Assembly (NCBI GenBank): GCA_028687085.1
Contig: JAQUAU010000024.1
Location: 1 to 12,108, forward strand
DNA length: 12,108 bases
Direction: 5' to 3'
From: Minisyncoccota bacterium
Lineage (GTDB): Bacteria > Patescibacteriota > Minisyncoccia > Phycocordibacterales > Phycocordibacteraceae
Positions 7,168-12,108 of this stretch are shown in pieces. The stretch's first letter is position 1. Every line of letters begins with the position of its first letter. The notes under the pieces were generated by a model, which did no database searches, was not told the DNA's origin, and saw only the letters and a list, made by a program, of their open reading frames with translations. Made by a program: the position numbers and the translations under genes.

Positions 7168-8961
7168 TTAATCTTCACGAACAGCACTTCGCCTGCGTTT
7201 ACCGTTTACAACTTTGCCTTCAGGAAATATCTGTATTGAAGTTCCAGGAGCATAAATCTCACGCGCAGCCTCCATACCTTTAAGTTTTCGCTCTTCAATT
7301 TCAATCCAAGTGTCAGCACCAGCATCGCCACACCCACACTGTTTCATACGATCAATGTTTTTTCCCTGCATTGCAATCAGCTCATCAAGTTGCATCGCCT
7401 CATTCGGATTTTCTGTCCTATGAAGGTGTGAGCATGAATCAAAACACTGGAGATGCTTGGGGCAGGGGGCTTTTGAGAAATCATGGGAACATGCTCCGTA
7501 GGGAGTGACATGAGCCGCCATGACGTGAGTTTCCAAAAACTCTTCTGCTTCCACTGGAGAACGAGCCCTTAGTTTGTTATACGTATTAGGAACGCTGCCT
7601 TGTATAGTGCCATCGCGGATGCCCTCTTTGAAAAGTTCTAGCCTTTTTTGTGGATTTCGAGTGTTGATAAATTCGTGAAGAGATGCATTTTTTTCCTCAA
7701 TTGTTGCATGCTGATAATGAGGATTTTGTGAAATATCAGCACGTCCCAGCGCGAGTGCCTGTTGCGCCTCGCTCATACCAGCAATCTCGTAAAGCGTATT
7801 GCGCCAGTGGCGAGGCATATGTGTTGTCATGACAATGCGACTACCATCAGCTTCGGTTAAGCCACGGCGGTCGAATATAGATTCGTATCCGTGCACAGCT
7901 CCAAGTACACAGTTTAAATCAACGACAGTCAACTTGGCGACAACCACTCGGAGTAAGTTGTCCTTACGTTTCATGCGAAAATCCCCGTCAAACGCTAAGC
8001 CCAGAAGTTGTTCCTTGTAAAGCACGGGTTTGCCAGAATCGTCTGCAAGAGCCACGGTACTTGCAATATTTGTCCCGAAATTTTTATTCTTTAGCATTGC
8101 ATGCTCAATATCACCAGCTCTATACTTCCCAGGTGATAGAGGAGTTACCCTCAGTTTTTTTAAAAATTTTTGAAGACCATCTTGGCTCGCAAACGAGAGA
8201 TACTCCATGATTTCTGGGTAATACATCTCTTGATTAGGATCCAAATTCCACATCCGCTCAGGATTGATCCGCTGGAATTTTGCAACAACGCGCGCCTTTT
8301 CGGTCAATATTTTAAGTCGTTCCACGGCACGTCGAGCAAATGAAACATCCTGATCAGCAAACCAATGAACTCTATCCTGAGCTTTTTTCTCGGCGTAGTA
8401 ACGGACTCCATATGTATTTATAGCCTCACCCGACTTCGGATTTCTAATTATGCGGCCATGAGCGTCTTTTTCTACACGCTCAACCCAGCAATCAAGTGGG
8501 ATGTGAGTTACTTCATTGGCACGCTGGCCCATTGCGAATAACAGATCTAACGTTCGCAAGAGGATTTCCTCACCTTCGCTTATGGGATTGTTGGTCGCTA
8601 TCGCATAAGCTTCTACGGCGGCTCTTGAAAACTCCTTACCCTCTGGCTCTTCATCTTTATGCTTCACCTTGAGATGTTGGCGTTTAGGTTTCTCGCTTGT
8701 CTTGTAGGCTGTCTCCGAAACTGATATGCCGAAGCTGTCGATTATGCTGCTGATCTTGGACAGATTTGTTGTAGCATCATACAATTGAACGTAGCCAATC
8801 TCAGCCAAGTAGTCGTGCAAATACTGAAAATGATAGTTTAGCAAGCTTATTGGACTCGTTTCATTCCTGAAATACATTACGTTGTAGAGCCGCTTCGCTT
8901 CATTAAGGTAGGCGTAAATTGCCCTAGCCTTAACTCCCAAAGAACGTTTTAAGTAAATCAC
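7168..8961 (-). CDS. Third tyrosine recombinase, catalytic part (TnpB-like; frameshifted N-terminus)
   Basis: The 597-residue frame carries the catalytic domain of a tyrosine recombinase. Box I arginine is R147 in GQRANE. Box II is H381-M-P-R384. The nucleophile is Y416 in NPHYQHAT, nine residues after R407. R407 occupies the place where most family members have GH or GW. A C-terminal cysteine set (C491, C500, C506, C510) probably binds zinc, and the tail is basic. The formal start is a GTG at 8961 sharing one base with the TAG of the preceding 85-codon frame. The same frame is open further upstream and reads FIEFCKALVIYLKRS, which joins that 85-codon ORF after a -1 shift at 8982-8988. The intended product is therefore about 683 residues, near the 630 of Tn554 TnpB. 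It would act on DNA with the two upstream recombinases. Confidence 0.75.
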   Translation of the reverse strand: MIYLKRSLGVKARAIYAYLNEAKRLYNVMYFRNETSPISLLNYHFQYLHDYLAEIGYVQLYDATTNLSKISSIIDSFGISVSETAYKTSEKPKRQHLKVKHKDEEPEGKEFSRAAVEAYAIATNNPISEGEEILLRTLDLLFAMGQRANEVTHIPLDCWVERVEKDAHGRIIRNPKSGEAINTYGVRYYAEKKAQDRVHWFADQDVSFARRAVERLKILTEKARVVAKFQRINPERMWNLDPNQEMYYPEIMEYLSFASQDGLQKFLKKLRVTPLSPGKYRAGDIEHAMLKNKNFGTNIASTVALADDSGKPVLYKEQLLGLAFDGDFRMKRKDNLLRVVVAKLTVVDLNCVLGAVHGYESIFDRRGLTEADGSRIVMTTHMPRHWRNTLYEIAGMSEAQQALALGRADISQNPHYQHATIEEKNASLHEFINTRNPQKRLELFKEGIRDGTIQGSVPNTYNKLRARSPVEAEEFLETHVMAAHVTPYGACSHDFSKAPCPKHLQCFDSCSHLHRTENPNEAMQLDELIAMQGKNIDRMKQCGCGDAGADTWIEIEERKLKGMEAAREIYAPGTSIQIFPEGKVVNGKRRRSAVRED

Positions 8962-9218
8962 TAATGCTTTGCAAAACTCAATAAAGGGGAGGGGAGTGGT
9001 GTTTTCTTAATCGGTTGATCAACATCACGTCCTCCAATTGGTTGGGCGTTGACGTTGAATACCAGATCAAAAGCTATTGCGCGGTAGCTTGGATCAAGCT
9101 TTAGTATTGACCAAGAATCTGAATCCCAGTGAATTTCAGGGTAAGCAGAGTCACATATTTTCCGCTCTGTAGCGATGAAGTTATTAAGATTGAGCTTTGC
9201 GACGCTCTCAGACTTCAT
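8961..9218 (-). CDS. N-terminal fragment of the third tyrosine recombinase (0-frame, 85 aa)
   Basis: The ATG at 9218 overlaps the end of the previous recombinase gene by 11 bases and has GAGGGAG at 9229-9235, ten bases away, so initiation here is well supported. The 85 codons read like the arm region of large integrases (EIHWDSDSWSIL near 28-39, then a hydrophobic AIAFDLVF run). They stop just where a SAM-like core-binding domain should begin. The continuation is found in the -1 frame from 8982. A genuine independent 85-residue protein is less likely, because the next ORF otherwise lacks its N-terminal arm and a ribosome binding site. Confidence 0.6.
   Translation of the reverse strand: MKSESVAKLNLNNFIATERKICDSAYPEIHWDSDSWSILKLDPSYRAIAFDLVFNVNAQPIGGRDVDQPIKKTPLPSPLLSFAKH
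8982..8988 (-). promoter_or_regulatory. Candidate -1 slippery heptamer C CCU UUA
   Basis: Read on the minus strand in the frame of the upstream fragment, the codons are CCT TTA preceded by C. This fits the X XXY YYZ pattern. A -1 slip after codon 79 enters the frame of the 597-codon ORF directly (next residues IEFCKALV) and gives 683 residues. The 0-frame stop follows six codons later. It sits in a CCCCTCCCC tract, so a plain one-base deletion is the main alternative. No downstream stimulatory stem was established. Confidence 0.4.
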
Positions 9219-10773
9219 GTTTTTTGCACTCCCTCAATACTGCTTTCGCGGATTCAATCGCAATTTCCAATTGCATGATGGGGCGACTATGCTGAAGGTC
9301 AATCGTCGTGGCCATAAAATTTATTGCCTGGTCCTGCAAAGCACCAATTACACGATCATGAGGGCCATCGACGAATGGGTGAAACTTTCTGCAGGTGTAG
9401 CATGCAAACACAGGATTTGAGTGACAATTACCATTCACATCACACGCACCGATACCTTCTATGTAATGCATGCCAACTGTTCCACGCACAATGCTGGTCG
9501 CGTCATTTAAATCTTCACGTCGTATAATCGTGCCTGTCATCAAGGACTTCATCAAGTACAGGTAAGTTTCATTTTCTCCTAGAGCACGAGTTTTAATTTT
9601 GGCGATACTTGGCGTTGCGGTGATATATGCACGAGCTGCAACCTCGGTTGAATGCCCCAAACGGTCGGCAATAACGGAAGGAGGAGCGCCTTGGTCGGCT
9701 AGAGCTTGACCCAGATGGTGTCGGAATGGGGTTAACGCTCCTTCAATATCAAGTTTCTCTATCCCAAACATAGATTCTAGAGCCTTGCTGACAACTATGC
9801 TTATTGCACTAGCTCCCCATCTATTTCCTCGATCATTTAAAAATATTGGGCTGTCCTTGCTGGCAGGTTTCATCAGTAAAATCTTGTTTAACTGAGTGAG
9901 CTTCTTGAGTGCATTGCCAAGCCGAACCGAAATATCTCGAGACGATGTGTAATCATCGCCAAGATGTCTATTTTTGTTCCGGCGTAAGCGAATGGAAAAG
10001 TAACAATCGCCATCGACCTTAATTTCTTTAAAGTCACACTGTTCCAGCATGAAAATTTGCAAGGGGCGCGGAGCAATTTCGTAGACTAATAACACCAGAG
10101 TTATATTTCTAAATTCGATATATAAATCAATGTCAAATTCATTTTCATTGATAGATTCGACGGCAGATAATTGCATGTCAATATATTGAAGTATGCGAAC
10201 TTCCTGCTCATTAGTGATGTAATTCTGCTGTAAGAATATAGAGCTATATGGGTTTTGTTTTGGCGCTGAGAGATCGTTAACGATCTTTTGTATTCTCCGA
10301 TCAAACAACGGTATGTCATGCGAAATTCCCCAATTGTAAAATACCCTAAAGTCAGAAAAATTTTCACGGCGATTTTTTGCGTATAGTTGAGAAAATATGG
10401 CTAATATTGAATCCAAAGAAAGATTGGAATTTAATTGATGTGATATATGTCGAAAAAACATATATTTTTCATAGACAGTTGGAGGTGACTTTGACTGTAA
10501 CTCTTCAGTTAGATGATGTCGCCACAATGCAATAAGTGAATTGTCTACTCCAGCAAAAGAAGTATGATTCCAATTTATGGTGTACGTTGTGCCGCCGTAA
10601 CTAACGTCCCATCGTTCCTGTGAACTGTCGAGAATGAATGAATCCCCTTGGACATTACCTTTCACTCTTACCATGCCAGGAGGCTTGTATGAGTAGATAA
10701 GTCCTTCGACTGGTAAAATTGTCGGGTAATTTGTAGAATCGAATATTGGTAAATTATTCATATTGGCGCACAC
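9208..10773 (-). CDS. Second tyrosine recombinase/integrase (521 aa)
   Basis: The catalytic core lies at about 220-400. Box I arginine is R236 in APRPLQI. Box II reads T348-P-F-R351-H-H, so the arginine is kept but the position three before it is T rather than H. H374 is in RLGHS and the nucleophile is Y383 in ARAYITA. A C-terminal cluster (C444, C450, C458, C461 in CYTC) looks like a zinc site, as in Tn554-type and related recombinases. The long N-terminal part (1-200) is unassigned and would hold the arm and core-binding domains. The formal start is a GTG at 10773. An ATG at 10761, overlapping the previous stop by eight bases, is an equally good start and would remove four residues. It is coupled to both neighbours by overlap. 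The product presumably acts jointly with the other two in strand exchange. Confidence 0.8.
   Translation of the reverse strand: MCANMNNLPIFDSTNYPTILPVEGLIYSYKPPGMVRVKGNVQGDSFILDSSQERWDVSYGGTTYTINWNHTSFAGVDNSLIALWRHHLTEELQSKSPPTVYEKYMFFRHISHQLNSNLSLDSILAIFSQLYAKNRRENFSDFRVFYNWGISHDIPLFDRRIQKIVNDLSAPKQNPYSSIFLQQNYITNEQEVRILQYIDMQLSAVESINENEFDIDLYIEFRNITLVLLVYEIAPRPLQIFMLEQCDFKEIKVDGDCYFSIRLRRNKNRHLGDDYTSSRDISVRLGNALKKLTQLNKILLMKPASKDSPIFLNDRGNRWGASAISIVVSKALESMFGIEKLDIEGALTPFRHHLGQALADQGAPPSVIADRLGHSTEVAARAYITATPSIAKIKTRALGENETYLYLMKSLMTGTIIRREDLNDATSIVRGTVGMHYIEGIGACDVNGNCHSNPVFACYTCRKFHPFVDGPHDRVIGALQDQAINFMATTIDLQHSRPIMQLEIAIESAKAVLRECKKHEV
10271..10286. repeat. Perfect 16-base palindrome AGATCGTTAACGATCT
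   Basis: It lies inside the second recombinase gene (codons about 162-168). The TCGTTAA half-site is shared with the palindrome at 6707-6722 near the cargo-side junction. It could be a binding site or simply coding coincidence. Confidence 0.35.
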
Positions 10774-11989
10774 GTTCCCATGCTGACTGTATGCGAGTCC
10801 GATTAAATTTATTAGCTAATTTTGCAATATATTTGTGTCCGTATTTTTGCGGCATTGGGCTAGTTGGACTCCATCCGCCGAGATAGCGTAACTTGTCTTG
10901 TGCAGCCTCTAGGGATATTTTTTGTGACTCGACCAGAAATTCTAAGAACTCATTAGCAAATGTATTGCGCAACTTGTGCGGCGAAAAATCGGGACTATTG
11001 AGTTTAATCTTTAACGGGTCGAACATAGCGTTAATCGATTTAGCTCCCAACGGATCACCACGATAATTTGTGAACAGATACATGTGTTGTAGTTTTTTCG
11101 GGTTTCCTGCACTTACTGTAGGGCGCCTAAAGTAATCGATATAATCATCCAATACTTCATACAGATTAGGAGTAATTTCTATCGTCCGTTCCAGTGTTTT
11201 AAATCCAGGTTCATATTTTCTAGGGTCGTTTGGATCTCCAGTCCTATCAACTAGCACGATGAAGCATCTTTCGTTAACCTCTTGAACATCTATAGTTTGC
11301 AGCTTCAATAATTCAGATCGCCTAATTCCAGTTTCTAACATAATATTGAAAATCAACCAGTTGCGAACTCTGCTCGATTTCGGGTAAGGATTTTCAAGTG
11401 CTTCAGGGTGAATGTAATTCCTTATTTCAGAGACTTGTTCAGGTTCCAGCCCATCAGATTTATTTCTCAATTTTACTGTCAACACATGGGCGTCGAACAT
11501 GCGCTCCAATTGTTTCATCAACATGTCTTTGCGTCGAAGCACTTTGTCTAGTTGATCTGATTTTTCGGAGAGGTGCGTTACATAGCGATTTACGCACCAT
11601 ATAAGGAACAGTTTAACTGAGCCAAGATAAGTATTAACAGCTCCAGAACTCAAAAACTCATCAGGTGAATCGGGTTTAATGTTACCAACGCGGGCGACAA
11701 CCTTGTCAGTTTTTCGTTTGCTTTTAATCCAATAGGCGAATCGGTCGTAATGAGCCAAGATGGAATCGAAATTCCGGTCAAGGGTAGCTAATTCAGGATC
11801 AAACCCTGTCTCCCAACAATAATCATAGAATGCCTTTATTGCTCTAACATCTTTGTCGATGGTCGAGCTCGCTTTGTATCTACGTGTCAATGTCACCCAC
11901 AAGAGCGGCAATAAAACTGGTTGAAAAGTGTTTAGCCTAAACAGCAGTGGAATTCTTTCTCCTGTTGAATGGGTAACAGTTCGAACCAT
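10754..11989 (-). CDS. First tyrosine recombinase/integrase (411 aa, TnpA-like)
   Basis: A complete tyrosine recombinase. The N-terminal core-binding region (about 30-170) is helical. The catalytic set is R223 in GIRRSE, K264 in the beta-hairpin, H338-K-L-R341 in SPHKLRNTF, W373 in GGW and the nucleophile Y383 in QKYGH (Y387 is a less likely alternative). All expected catalytic positions are present, so it should be active. It heads the operon and overlaps the next gene by 8 or 20 bases depending on that gene's start. The length resembles Tn554 TnpA (361) and the first members of recombinase-trio (RIT) elements. The start is ATG at 11989. The ribosome binding site is weak (GGAT with AGG close to the ATG), and no better in-frame start was seen before an upstream stop. 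Confidence 0.85.
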   Translation of the reverse strand: MVRTVTHSTGERIPLLFRLNTFQPVLLPLLWVTLTRRYKASSTIDKDVRAIKAFYDYCWETGFDPELATLDRNFDSILAHYDRFAYWIKSKRKTDKVVARVGNIKPDSPDEFLSSGAVNTYLGSVKLFLIWCVNRYVTHLSEKSDQLDKVLRRKDMLMKQLERMFDAHVLTVKLRNKSDGLEPEQVSEIRNYIHPEALENPYPKSSRVRNWLIFNIMLETGIRRSELLKLQTIDVQEVNERCFIVLVDRTGDPNDPRKYEPGFKTLERTIEITPNLYEVLDDYIDYFRRPTVSAGNPKKLQHMYLFTNYRGDPLGAKSINAMFDPLKIKLNSPDFSPHKLRNTFANEFLEFLVESQKISLEAAQDKLRYLGGWSPTSPMPQKYGHKYIAKLANKFNRTRIQSAWERVRQYE

Positions 11990-12108
11990 GCCTATCCGCT
12001 TGGTACACCCATTTTATAGGTAGTGACAATAATTCATATATCCGTTTGACACACTGAGTTATTGGCGGTAGCGTCCAATGGTATGAAGATAGAGCAACCA
12101 GAGACGAT
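11990..12108. other. Region upstream of the recombinase operon
   Basis: 119 bases to the window edge with no gene. In Tn554-like elements the end of the element lies just upstream of the first recombinase gene, so a boundary could fall here. No inverted or target-site repeat matching the 6562-6780 region was seen by eye. Confidence 0.35.
12011..12018 (-). promoter_or_regulatory. Candidate -10 box for the recombinase operon
   Basis: TATAAAAT on the minus strand lies about 21 bases before the ATG at 11989. No acceptable -35 box sits 16-18 bases upstream, so the promoter would be weak or need an activator. Confidence 0.25.

Noticed and set aside
12046..12051. Perfect TTGACA on the plus strand pointing out of the element
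   Set aside because: The sequence 17 bases downstream (TAGCGT) is a poor -10 box, and no gene follows within the window.
1..12108. CRISPR array, tRNA attachment site or retron RNA
   Set aside because: No regularly spaced repeats, cloverleaf or reverse transcriptase gene was seen on either strand.

Overview
The window reads as a mobile or defence island in a Gram-negative, probably proteobacterial, chromosome or large plasmid. This rests on gene style and Shine-Dalgarno use; no taxonomic marker is present, so genus is not called. There is no tRNA, rRNA or CRISPR array. By eye, the right-hand recombinase genes are more AT-rich than the large gene in the middle, which suggests a mixed origin.

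Layout. (1) About 1-1646, plus strand: the C-terminal part of an ABC/AAA_13-type (SMC/RecN-like) ATPase. Its upstream part is broken by two compensating frameshifts near the window edge. A 40-codon ORF overlaps its stop as ATGA and ends early, and may be the stump of a lost partner gene. (2) 1766-1986: about 220 bases with no supportable gene. (3) 1987-6561, plus strand: a 1524-residue protein joining an N-terminal Cap4-like (DUF4297-type) PD-(D/E)xK nuclease, a STAND/NACHT-like NTPase and about 950 residues of helical, repeat-like C-terminus. This is the architecture of Avs-type antiphage sensor-effectors. (4) 6562-6780: a short convergent junction with a palindrome and a weak terminator. (5) 6781-11989, minus strand: a tightly coupled operon, read right to left, of three large tyrosine recombinases (411, 521 and about 683 residues) followed by a 123-residue helix-turn-helix/coiled-coil protein like TnpC of Tn554. 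(6) 11990-12108: the region upstream of that operon.

The third recombinase is split: its first about 79 codons lie in one frame and the remaining about 604 in the -1 frame. The switch point carries a textbook slippery heptamer (C CCU UUA) beside a C-rich tract, so either programmed frameshifting or a one-base deletion explains it.

Working model (inference): a Tn554-like or recombinase-trio element whose cargo side, beyond the TnpC-like gene, carries anti-phage genes. The nuclease-STAND protein would sense a phage component through its C-terminus, oligomerise through the NTPase and activate DNA cleavage. The ATPase would be a second system that now looks damaged. The element ends and the trigger cannot be read from this window.
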